DNA from: Sva-07 sp963698435
Lineage (GTDB): Bacteria; Actinomycetota; Acidimicrobiia; Acidimicrobiales; Ilumatobacteraceae
NCBI GenBank assembly: GCA_963698435.1
Contig: CAVOQV010000011.1
Span: forward strand, 186,001 to 250,000
Length of the DNA: 64,000 bases
Reading direction: 5' to 3'
Shown here: piece by piece, positions 50,193 to 57,795 of the stretch
How positions within the stretch are numbered: position 1 is the first letter of the stretch
Layout of the letters: every line of letters starts with the position of its first letter
Notes under the pieces: model-generated
The model's database searches: none
What the model was told of the DNA's origin: nothing
What the model saw: only the letters and a program-made list of their open reading frames with translations
Translations under genes and position numbers: made by a program

Positions 50193-51170
50193 GACCATGC
50201 CGCGGAGCCACCACAGGCTGAGGGCCCAGGCGAGCCCGAGGCAGAGGAACGCGGCCAGCGCCCATCGCCAGGTGAGTTCGGTGACGATCTCGATCGGGTC
50301 GCCGATCGTCTCGCCGAGCGACTCGGCGATCTGGTCGTAGGCGCTGTCGAGCTCGTCACCCGTCTGTGCTTCGAACGACTGACCCCCGGTCGTCTCCGCG
50401 ACCAGTTCGAGATCGGCCGGCCGCACCGGGACGGGGACGACGTCGCCGCTCTCCGGGTCGACGATGGTCCCGCCGTCGGTGCCGAAGGCAATGGTGTACA
50501 CGGGGATGCCCGCGTCAGCAGCCTCGGCCGCGCCGTCGGAGGTGAGGCGACCGACGGTGGTCTCCCCGTCGCTCAGCAGCACCATCACCCCCGGTGGGAG
50601 ATCGGAGTCGTCGTCGGGGTCGGCGGCATTGACGAGCAGTTTCGTCCCAGCGGAGAGTGCGTCGCCGATCGCGGTCGACTCAGCGAGTTCGAGGTTGTCG
50701 ATGCCGCGCAACATCGTGGCGCGATCGAGCGTCGGGTCGACGTCGACGCTGACCGAACCCGAGAACCCGATCAGCCCGACCTCGACACCTGGGTCGACGA
50801 GATCGACGAAGTTCCTGGCCGCGTCCTGGGCTGCTTCGAAACGTCGTGGATCGACGTCGTCGGCCATCATCGACAGCGACACGTCGAAGAGCACGAGGAT
50901 CCGGCCTTCGGTCGTCGTGTTCTCCGTCGTGCGCTCGACGGGCCGGGCGACGGCAACGACGGCGAACGCCAGTCCGAGCAGTTGCAGGCCTGCGACCACG
51001 TGGCGCCGCCAGCGAGGCCGCTTCGGCGCGACCTTGTCGAGCAGGTCGACCTGCGTGAACCGGACGGTGGCGGCACGCCGCCACCGCAGCACCACGACGT
51101 ACAGCACGGCGAGGCCAGCGACCAGCAGCAGCAACCACAGGCGCCCTGGTGCGAGGAAGTCGGTGCTCAT
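50190..51170 (-). CDS. VWA-domain membrane protein (BatA-like)
   Basis: 326 residues from ATG 51170, overlapping the DUF58 stop (ATGA). It begins with a membrane helix (RLWLLLLVAGLAVLYVVVL), a short cytoplasmic segment, a second helix (VVAGLQLLGLAFAVVAVARP), and an external VWA domain. The MIDAS is formed by ILVLFDVSLSMMADDVDP (DxSxS), STAIGDALSAG (Thr) and MVLLSDGETTVG (Asp). A C-terminal helix (RWALAAFLCLGLAWALSLWW) closes it. With MoxR and DUF58 it forms the common three-gene cassette thought to mature a metal-dependent or envelope complex. Confidence 0.93.
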   Translation of the reverse strand: MSTDFLAPGRLWLLLLVAGLAVLYVVVLRWRRAATVRFTQVDLLDKVAPKRPRWRRHVVAGLQLLGLAFAVVAVARPVERTTENTTTEGRILVLFDVSLSMMADDVDPRRFEAAQDAARNFVDLVDPGVEVGLIGFSGSVSVDVDPTLDRATMLRGIDNLELAESTAIGDALSAGTKLLVNAADPDDDSDLPPGVMVLLSDGETTVGRLTSDGAAEAADAGIPVYTIAFGTDGGTIVDPESGDVVPVPVRPADLELVAETTGGQSFEAQTGDELDSAYDQIAESLGETIGDPIEIVTELTWRWALAAFLCLGLAWALSLWWLRGMV

Positions 51171-52168
51171 CGACCGATCCCGTCGCCGCGCACCGACTGC
51201 ACCCGCCGACGTTGGGTGTGTTGGACGATTGCGCCGAGCCAGTCGCCGTCGGTCGACAATTCGATGACGTCGGCACGTGACCTGCCGAGAGCGTCCGTGC
51301 GTCGATCGTGCTCCTGCCGTGCCGCAGCGGCGAAGCGTTCCTGCACCTTCGCGGTGACTCGGACCTCGCGCGTCGCCCCCGTCGCGGGGTCGACCACGTC
51401 GACCAGTCCGATCGGTGGGACGTCCTGCTCGCGCGGATCCTGCACCGTGATGGCGAGCAGGTCGTGACGCATGCTGAGCCTCGCCAGCGAGGGCTGCCAG
51501 TCTTCGCCTCGGAAGTCGCTGATCACCGCGACGAACCCGCGTCGGTTGGCGATGGCGCCGACCCGGTCGATCGCTCCGGCGAGATCCGCGTTGCCGAGAC
51601 CCTCGGACGCTGGGGGGGCGCTGAGCAGCGACAGGATCGCACGAACCTGGTTCGAGCCCGAGCGTGGCGGCACGACGTGGATCGATGGACCCGCGACCAG
51701 CACGGCGCCCAGACGGTTCTGGTTGCGGGCCGTGAGGAACCCGATGCACGCGGCCGCGGCCGTCGCGACGTGCGCCTTGTCGTTGGCGACGGTACCGAAC
51801 TGCATGGTGGCCGACACGTCGACCACCAGCCAGGCGGTCAGGTCGCGGTCGGCGATCTGCTCACGAACGTGGGTCTCGCGGGTTCGGGCGGTGATGTTCC
51901 AGTCGATCCGGCGGACGTCGTCGCCCGGTTGGTACAGCCTCGACTCGCCCGGCTCCGACCCGTGACCCGGCGTCAGGCCCTGGTAGTGGCCGTGCAGGAC
52001 CCCGTCGAGCCGTCCGGTGATCGTGAGCTCGAGTGTGCGCAGCAGCTCAGCGACGGTCTCGGTCGGAGGACCGGCAGCCCAGGCGTCCGAGCGCGTGGAG
52101 GCGTCACCGAATCCGCTCGCCGCCGCCGCAGCAGCGGGCGACACACTCGCCGGACCCAGTGTTGCCAT
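51167..52168 (-). CDS. DUF58-domain protein of the MoxR operon
   Basis: 333 residues from ATG 52168, 2 bases after the MoxR stop. The DUF58 signature EPGESRLYQPGDDVRRIDWNITARTRE is present (written here in parts: SRLYQPGDDVRRIDWN and then ITARTRE), with the VWA-like fold following: LTAWLVVDVSATMQFGTV and VAVISDFRGEDWQPSLARLS. The N-terminal ~25 residues are low-complexity Ala/Ser. DUF58 proteins partner MoxR ATPases, and the gene order here is standard. Cytoplasmic; no membrane helix is seen. Confidence 0.93.
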   Translation of the reverse strand: MATLGPASVSPAAAAAASGFGDASTRSDAWAAGPPTETVAELLRTLELTITGRLDGVLHGHYQGLTPGHGSEPGESRLYQPGDDVRRIDWNITARTRETHVREQIADRDLTAWLVVDVSATMQFGTVANDKAHVATAAAACIGFLTARNQNRLGAVLVAGPSIHVVPPRSGSNQVRAILSLLSAPPASEGLGNADLAGAIDRVGAIANRRGFVAVISDFRGEDWQPSLARLSMRHDLLAITVQDPREQDVPPIGLVDVVDPATGATREVRVTAKVQERFAAAARQEHDRRTDALGRSRADVIELSTDGDWLGAIVQHTQRRRVQSVRGDGIGR

Positions 52169-52170
52169 GT

Positions 52171-53262
52171 TCAGCCCCTCGGCGCGCTCGTTCCGAAGGC
52201 GTCGTTCGGCTTCGGTGACACCCAGGTGGCAGGGACCGTCGCGAGGATGCGTTGGACCACGTGGTCGGTCGTGATGTCGCGGGCGAGGGCATCGTAGGTG
52301 AGCAGCAGCCGGTGACGCAGGATCTCGGGAGCGAGATCGAACACGTCCTGTGGTGTGGTGTATGAGCGGCCGCGCATCATGGCGAGCGCCCGGGCCCCGC
52401 GCACCAGGTTCAGCGATGCTCGCGGGCTGGCACCGAGGCCGATGACGGTCGACAGGTCGCCGAGCCCGAACCGTTGTGGGGTACGGGTGCACTGCACGAG
52501 ATCGACGGCGTACTGCGACACCGACCGATCCACGAACACCGTGTCGGCACGTTGCTGCAGGGCGATCAGCTCCTCGAGCGAGATGACCTGCTGTGGCACG
52601 GGAGCGCTGATGCTCATCCTGTCGATGATCGTCAGCTCCTCGTCGGCGGTGGGGTAGTCGAGGACGATCTTCATCATGAAGCGATCTCGCTGTGCATCGG
52701 GCAGTTGGTACACACCCTCGGATTCGATCGGGTTCTGCGTGGCGACGACGAAGAACGGGTTCGGCACCGCGTGGGTGACCCCGCCGATGGTGACCTGCTG
52801 CTCGGCCATCACCTCGAGCAGAGCCGACTGCACCTTGGCGGGCGCTCGGTTGATCTCGTCGGTGAGCAGGAAGTTGACGAACACCGGTCCGAATTCGACG
52901 TCGAAGGTCTCGCTGCTGCCCCGGTAGATGCGGGTACCGGTGATGTCGGAGGGCAGCAGGTCCGGCGTGAACTGGATGCGGGCGAACGAGCCGCCGACGA
53001 CGTCGGCGAGCGTTTCGGCTGCCAGTGTCTTCGCCAACCCGGGAACCGATTCGAGCAGGCAGTGCCCTCGACAGAGCACGCCGACCAGGAGCCGTTCGAG
53101 CAGCCGGGTCTGTCCGACCATCACCTTGCGGAGTTCGAAGAAGATCTTCTCGAACGTCTCCGCGGTCTGGCGGTCGTCGGCTCGGTCCGGCACGTCGGTG
53201 GGAACGGCCGAGGTGGTCGCCGGCATCGGGGGTTGATCGATGGGCTGATCGCTGTCGGTCAT
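52171..53262 (-). CDS. MoxR-family AAA+ ATPase
   Basis: 363 residues from ATG 53262. Features are VMVGQTRLLERLLVGVLCRG, Walker A-like HCLLESVPGLAKTLAAETLA (GxPGxxKT), IQFTPDLLPSDITGTRIYRG, Walker B VNFLLTDEINRAPAKVQSAL and sensor 1 FFVVATQNPIESEGVYQLPD. The lid helical domain follows, with GASPRASLNLVRGARALAMM. MoxR ATPases act as chaperones that load metals or assemble complexes. It is the first gene of the moxR-DUF58-VWA operon. Confidence 0.95.
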   Translation of the reverse strand: MTDSDQPIDQPPMPATTSAVPTDVPDRADDRQTAETFEKIFFELRKVMVGQTRLLERLLVGVLCRGHCLLESVPGLAKTLAAETLADVVGGSFARIQFTPDLLPSDITGTRIYRGSSETFDVEFGPVFVNFLLTDEINRAPAKVQSALLEVMAEQQVTIGGVTHAVPNPFFVVATQNPIESEGVYQLPDAQRDRFMMKIVLDYPTADEELTIIDRMSISAPVPQQVISLEELIALQQRADTVFVDRSVSQYAVDLVQCTRTPQRFGLGDLSTVIGLGASPRASLNLVRGARALAMMRGRSYTTPQDVFDLAPEILRHRLLLTYDALARDITTDHVVQRILATVPATWVSPKPNDAFGTSAPRG

Positions 53263-53342
53263 TGCCCGACGACGGTAGCGGTGGACGAGCGGGAGGCGGC
53301 TGCGGCGGGGCATCTCTCACCGACTTCTCGTATTCTGATCCC

Positions 53343-53732
53343 GTGGCCGAACCGCCCGACTTCGCCGCCGCTGCCGGCTCTGCTGATGGGCCCGATTCGC
53401 GCGCGGGACGGCAACCCGACCCCGGCGTCGTCCTCGATGCCGAACTGGCGGCGAGCATCGACGTCGCTCGCATCGAGGCCGAGGAGGCCGCCGCCTCACG
53501 CCGTCTGGCAATGATCGAAGCGGGTCGTCGACAGGGCGGAGTTCTCGGCGCTGTCGCAGCCGGGGCGATGCTCGGTCTACGCGACGTGTACGAGGGTCCG
53601 CCGAAGGACGACGACATCGTGATCGTGTCCGAGGCGCCGGGCGATCCCGAGGACATCGACGTCGACGGCATCACCGGCCGTGTCGCCGACGTCGACTTCT
53701 GGGCCCCGCCACCCCACGATCCCCGCGCCTGA
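53343..53732 (+). CDS. Hypothetical Ala/Asp-rich protein (129 aa)
   Basis: GTG 53343 gives 129 residues; TATTCT lies 6 bases upstream, so the mRNA may be leaderless. A disordered acidic N-terminus precedes a helical segment (VARIEAEEAAASRRLAMIEA), a glycine/alanine stretch (GGVLGAVAAGAMLGLRDVYE) that could touch membrane, and an acidic beta-like C-terminus (DDIVIVSEAPGDPEDIDVDG). I do not recognise a family. It is divergent from the moxR operon and converges on the reductase gene with 3 bases between stops. Confidence 0.65.
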   Translation: MAEPPDFAAAAGSADGPDSRAGRQPDPGVVLDAELAASIDVARIEAEEAAASRRLAMIEAGRRQGGVLGAVAAGAMLGLRDVYEGPPKDDDIVIVSEAPGDPEDIDVDGITGRVADVDFWAPPPHDPRA

Positions 53733-53735
53733 CGC

Positions 53736-54977
53736 TCAGCTCGCCCACACGCCCGGTTGCGCGAGGAAGCGCCGATGCCAGCGGTTGGGGGTGAGTACCA
53801 GTGCACGGGGTTCGTCTTCGAACATCCACCGGGCGAAGTTGCGTCGGCCCCACTCGCCACTGTTGGCCACCACCCGGATCGCTCCACGTGCGCCCCAGGA
53901 CGTGTTCAAGATCGCACCGAGTGCTTTCGACATCCGGTGGTCGGCGAACAGGTGGTACGCGACCTCGGCTCGATAGATGGCCGCGGCATCGTCGGGCTGA
54001 AGCGCTCCCGCAGCGATGATCGCCTCGGCGGCGAGGCGACCGGTGAGCAGCGCCTGGCCGATGCCTTCGCCCGTCATCACGTCGGTGGCCATGGCTGCGT
54101 CACCGGTGAAGAGCACGCGGCCGCTCGCCAGCGTTGCCTCGTCGACGCGGGCCGGGATCGGCCAGGCGGTGTGCCGGTCTTCGACCTCGAAGCCCTCGCC
54201 CAGGGCATCGACGATGTGCGGACGGGTCAGCAGGTCGACCCAGAGCTGCTTCATGTCCTGGATGCGGCGGGTGCCGTCACGCAGCACGCCGAAGCCGATG
54301 TTGGCACGCCCGCCCGGCAACGGGAACGACCACGCGTATCCGGGGACCAGATCGGGTTCGAACCACACGTACAGCTGCTGTGACGCCGGGCCGGTCACGT
54401 TGCGTGCGTACTGGCGAAAGCCGTGCCATTCACCGAGATACGCACCTTCGTTTGCGCCGACCGCTTTGCGGACCGGACTCCACATGCCGTCCGCGGCGAC
54501 GACGTATCGGGTGTCGATCTCCAGTCCGTCGGCGACGACGGTGACGTGGTCGGCGTGTTCGTCGAGGCGTTCGAAGCCGTGACCGTCACGGATGTCAGCA
54601 CCGAGTTCGCGGGCCAGGCGGACCAGGGCGTCGTCGAGTTGGAGGCGTGGCGCCACGGCCGCGTAGCTGCCCGTCGTCGGCAGCGGGACGAACACCTCTC
54701 GACCGCTCGGGGAACGGATGGCTGCGCCTGCGACCTCGAACCAGTCCGGGATCGTCTCACGGGCGAGGTCGAGGTGCTCCAACTCGCGCAGCGCGAGGGT
54801 GGTGAGCCCGTCGCCGCAGCACTTGTCGCGTGGGAACACGGCCTTGTCGATGGCAACGACCGAGCGGCCGGCACGGCGCAGTTCGATCGCCGCGGCGCTC
54901 CCCGCGGGGCCGAGCCCGACCACCACGACGTCGGTGGTCAGTCGTTCGCGTGGCGTCGTCGAGGTCGTGGTGCTCAC
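53736..54977 (-). CDS. Geranylgeranyl reductase-family FAD oxidoreductase
   Basis: 413 residues from GTG 54977. FAD-binding Rossmann VVVVGLGPAGSAAAIELRRA, VVAIDKAVFPRDKCCGDGLT (the GGR-type CxxxG segment), DTRYVVAADGMWSPVRKAVG and RVLFTGDAAMATDVMTGEGIG (the GDA motif) are all present, as in geranylgeranyl reductases and related flavoenzymes that saturate isoprenoid chains of menaquinone or lipids. The substrate is not certain. Confidence 0.92.
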   Translation of the reverse strand: MSTTTSTTPRERLTTDVVVVGLGPAGSAAAIELRRAGRSVVAIDKAVFPRDKCCGDGLTTLALRELEHLDLARETIPDWFEVAGAAIRSPSGREVFVPLPTTGSYAAVAPRLQLDDALVRLARELGADIRDGHGFERLDEHADHVTVVADGLEIDTRYVVAADGMWSPVRKAVGANEGAYLGEWHGFRQYARNVTGPASQQLYVWFEPDLVPGYAWSFPLPGGRANIGFGVLRDGTRRIQDMKQLWVDLLTRPHIVDALGEGFEVEDRHTAWPIPARVDEATLASGRVLFTGDAAMATDVMTGEGIGQALLTGRLAAEAIIAAGALQPDDAAAIYRAEVAYHLFADHRMSKALGAILNTSWGARGAIRVVANSGEWGRRNFARWMFEDEPRALVLTPNRWHRRFLAQPGVWAS

Positions 54978-55017
54978 GGCGGCAAGGCTAGGGGTGCCGA
55001 TCCGTGGCTGCGGCCGT

Positions 55018-55821
55018 TCAGGACAGGTGGACGCCGAGTCGGACGGCCCGCTTGGTGGGCCCGGGATCGCTGCGCTGCAGGCGGGTGGCGTGGACCCTGC
55101 TCCGCCAGTCGTGCAGGCGGGCGTAGCCGCTGTCGCCGGGACAGGCGGTGTAGGTGACGTCGCGGTGCCCGGAGATCGTCGCGGTCGTCACGGTCGTGCC
55201 GGAACGGAACTTGTTCGAACCTCTGGACACGAACGTGGTCGTTGCGGCCGGATGGGTGTCGACGTCATAGCGATCGGCCAGGAAGATCAGCATGCGCATC
55301 AGCGAGTCCTGAGCAGCTGACGTGGGTGCCCGAGAGCTGAAGTCGCCGATCAGGCACACGAGTTGTGCGTACCCCTGGTTCCCGCCGGTGGCATCGGCGA
55401 CGACGGGGCCGGCCAGGGACCCGGCGCGCGTCTCCCAGACCGAACCGTCGGGGCCGATCATGAAGTGGTAGCAGATGTCCGGCCAGCGCTTCTGCGCGCC
55501 GGTGTGGAAGGCGTAGGTCTGGCGGATGAGCGCCCGTGGATCGGGGACGTTGTTGCTCGATGCGGTGTGGTGCACCAGCAGGAACTTCACCGTCTCGGGT
55601 GCGATCGCACGCTTCGGTGGCAGGTCGGCGCCCCACTGACTGCGGGGGTGGATTCTCAAGCCGGGTCCCACCTCGACGCTGGTGAGCGCTTCCACTGGTG
55701 GGAGCTGTCCGAGTGCGTCATCGGTTCCGGATGGATGACCGCATGCTGCGAACCCGAGCGCTGCGGCAGCACCGAGCGCACCGGTCAGTACCTCGCGCCT
55801 CGTCCGCTGGCAGTCACACAC
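55018..55821 (-). CDS. Exported N-acetylmuramoyl-L-alanine amidase / PGRP-like
   Basis: 267 residues from GTG 55821. The start RTRREVLTGALGAAAALGFAAC has a twin-arginine motif followed by a lipobox-like AAC, so it is exported, perhaps via Tat. The amidase_2/PGRP domain shows HPRSQWGADLPPKRAIAPET, the zinc-binding VKFLLVHHTASSNN, CYHFMIGPDGSVWETR and TISGHRDVTYTACPGDSGYA with the second His and Cys ligands. It should cleave the stem peptide from muramic acid or bind peptidoglycan. It is divergent from the SDR at 55891. Confidence 0.92.
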   Translation of the reverse strand: MCDCQRTRREVLTGALGAAAALGFAACGHPSGTDDALGQLPPVEALTSVEVGPGLRIHPRSQWGADLPPKRAIAPETVKFLLVHHTASSNNVPDPRALIRQTYAFHTGAQKRWPDICYHFMIGPDGSVWETRAGSLAGPVVADATGGNQGYAQLVCLIGDFSSRAPTSAAQDSLMRMLIFLADRYDVDTHPAATTTFVSRGSNKFRSGTTVTTATISGHRDVTYTACPGDSGYARLHDWRSRVHATRLQRSDPGPTKRAVRLGVHLS

Positions 55822-55890
55822 AGCCCCGACTCTACGATGCCGACGAGTCAGCAGACGCCTGGCCGATCGGTACCGGGAAAGGAACAGTCG

Positions 55891-56817
55891 ATGAATGGAT
55901 TGTGTGAAGGTCGAGTTGCGATCGTGACCGGGGCGGGCCGCGGGATCGGCCGCGAGCACGCCCTGAGCCTGGCCCGCCAGGGCGCCAAGGTCGTGGTGAA
56001 CGACCTCGGCGGCAACGTCGACGGCAGCGGCGGCGACCTCTCACCCGCCCAACAGGTGGTGAACGAGATCCTCGAGATCGGCGGCGAGGCCGTCGCCAAC
56101 GGCGACAACGTCGCCGACTGGGAGGGCGCGCAGCGGATGATCAACACCGCGATCGAGACCTTCGGCGACCTCCACGCGCTCGTCAACAACGCCGGCATCC
56201 TGCGCGACCGTGTGCTCGCGAACATGACCGAGGAGGAGTGGGACGCCGTCATCAACGTCCATCTGAAGGGCACCTTCGCTCCGTCCCGGTGGGCGGTCGC
56301 CTACTGGCGCGAGCGGGCCAAGGCGGGTGAGCCCGTCAGCGGTCGCATCGTCAACACCACGTCGGTGTCGGGCATCTACGGCAACCCCGGCCAGGCGAAC
56401 TACGGCGCCGCCAAGGCGGGAATCGCGGCCTTCACGAACATCGTCGCGCTCGAGGTGGCGCGCTACGGCGTGACCGTCAATGCGGTCGGCCCGGTTGCGC
56501 TCACCCGGATGACCGAGGGCCTCGGGCCCGCCCCGGAGACCGACGAGGAACGTGAGGCCCGAGCGCCGCACTGGATCGCGCCCATCGTCACCTGGCTGTG
56601 CTCCGAGGAGGCCGCCAACGTGACCGGTCGCGTGTTCGAGGCGTCCGGACAGACGCTCGCCGTCGCCGAGGGTTGGGTACGCGGTCCCTCGACGACGCCG
56701 ATCGACGACCCCACGAAGATCGGCCCGGCCGTCGCCGACCTCCTCGCCAACGCCCGTGCGAACTCGGGCATGAACGGCGAGCCGGGCGCCTGGCCGCAGA
56801 CGATGCTCAACTCCTGA
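55891..56817 (+). CDS. SDR-family 3-hydroxyacyl-CoA dehydrogenase-like (MFE-2 type)
   Basis: 308 residues from ATG 55891, with GGAAAGGAACAG upstream. MFE-2-type features are VAIVTGAGRGIGREHALSLA, VVVNDLGGNVDGSGG, VNNAGILRDRVLANMTEEEW, TTSVSGIYGNPGQANYGAAK (Ser and Tyr-x-x-x-Lys) and NAVGPVALTRMTEG. The C-terminal tail after residue ~250 is longer than a plain SDR. It is closely alike to the SDR at 28657 in motif order. A MaoC hydratase follows after a heptanucleotide repeat, so the pair performs consecutive steps that eukaryotic MFE-2 carries as a fusion. Confidence 0.93.
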   Translation: MNGLCEGRVAIVTGAGRGIGREHALSLARQGAKVVVNDLGGNVDGSGGDLSPAQQVVNEILEIGGEAVANGDNVADWEGAQRMINTAIETFGDLHALVNNAGILRDRVLANMTEEEWDAVINVHLKGTFAPSRWAVAYWRERAKAGEPVSGRIVNTTSVSGIYGNPGQANYGAAKAGIAAFTNIVALEVARYGVTVNAVGPVALTRMTEGLGPAPETDEEREARAPHWIAPIVTWLCSEEAANVTGRVFEASGQTLAVAEGWVRGPSTTPIDDPTKIGPAVADLLANARANSGMNGEPGAWPQTMLNS

Positions 56818-56873
56818 GACCTGAGACCTGAGACCTGAGACCTGAGACCTGAGACCTGAGACCTGAGACCTGA
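56813..56873. repeat. Heptanucleotide tandem repeat (CCTGAGA)n after the SDR gene
   Basis: Eight perfect units plus a partial one begin inside the last codon and stop of the SDR (TCC TGA GA). The array ends 18 bases before the MaoC start. Its TGA recurs in different frames. Confidence 0.95.
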
Positions 56874-56890
56874 CCGAAAGCGAGACGAAC

Positions 56891-57748
56891 ATGCCACTCA
56901 ATCCCGACGCAGTCGGTTCGACCAGCGAGCCCGTCGAGGTCAGTTGGACCTCCAAGGACGCGCTGCTGTACGCGGTCGGCATCGGTGCCGGCCACGAGGA
57001 GTTGCCGTTCACGACCGAGAACACCAGCGGTGTCGACCAGCTCGTCTTTCCGACCTTCCCCGTCGTGATCGGCTGGGGGCGGGGTTCGGCGATGGGCAAC
57101 ATCGGCACGTTCAACCCAGCACTGCTCGTGCACGGCCAGCAGGCGGTCACCCTCCATCGCCCGATCCCCGTCGAGGGCACGGCCACGATCACCAGCGAGC
57201 TGGTGGCGATGTACGACAAGGGCAAAGCGGCCGTCGTCGTCAGCGAGTCGCGGGCGGTGATGGACGGCGAGCCCCTCTACACGAACACGTCGTCGGTGTT
57301 CATCCGTGGCGAAGGCGGGTGGGGTGGGGATCGTGGTCCGTCAGGTCCGAGGAACGTGCCACCGGAGCGGGACCCGGATCACGTCGTGTCGTACCAGACG
57401 TCGATCGATCAGGCATTCGTCTACCGCTTGTCCGGCGACCGCAACCCCTTGCACACCGATCCGGCGTTCGCGGCGATCGGCGGCTTCGATCGTCCGATCC
57501 TGCACGGGTTGTGCAGCTACGGCTTCACGGGGCGGGCGCTGCTGCACGCCGTCTGTGGCAGCGATCCGGCGAGGTTCCACCACATCGAAGCACGCTTCGC
57601 GTCGCCGGTGCTCCCCGGCGACAGGCTCACGGTCGCCATGTGGCCGGGCGACACCGGCGAGACGCTCTTCACCACGAGTGCCGTCGATCCGTCGGACCCG
57701 ACGACCGAACGCGTCGTGATCGACCAGGGGCTGCTCCGGCACTCTTGA
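56891..57748 (+). CDS. MaoC-type (R)-hydratase, double hot-dog
   Basis: 285 residues from ATG 56891. The first ~130 residues are a degenerate hot-dog (DALLYAVGIGAGHEELPFTT, then FPTFPVVIGWGRGSAMGNIG). The second half contains the hydratase 2 signature YRLSGDRNPLHTDPAFAAIG and GFDRPILHGLCSYGFTGRAL with catalytic Asp and His. This matches enoyl-CoA hydratase 2 of peroxisomal-type pathways. It probably hydrates enoyl-CoA to the (R)-3-hydroxyacyl-CoA oxidised by the upstream SDR. Confidence 0.93.
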   Translation: MPLNPDAVGSTSEPVEVSWTSKDALLYAVGIGAGHEELPFTTENTSGVDQLVFPTFPVVIGWGRGSAMGNIGTFNPALLVHGQQAVTLHRPIPVEGTATITSELVAMYDKGKAAVVVSESRAVMDGEPLYTNTSSVFIRGEGGWGGDRGPSGPRNVPPERDPDHVVSYQTSIDQAFVYRLSGDRNPLHTDPAFAAIGGFDRPILHGLCSYGFTGRALLHAVCGSDPARFHHIEARFASPVLPGDRLTVAMWPGDTGETLFTTSAVDPSDPTTERVVIDQGLLRHS

Positions 57749-57750
57749 GC

Positions 57751-57768
57751 GCGGGCGCCGTCGCCCGC
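57751..57768. terminator. GCGGGCG/CGCCCGC hairpin between MaoC gene and proS
   Basis: Seven-base perfect arms around CCGT in the convergent gap, two bases after the MaoC stop. Probable bidirectional terminator. Confidence 0.55.
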
Positions 57769-57795
57769 CCGTGCCTGCTCCTCGACGTTCGGGTG

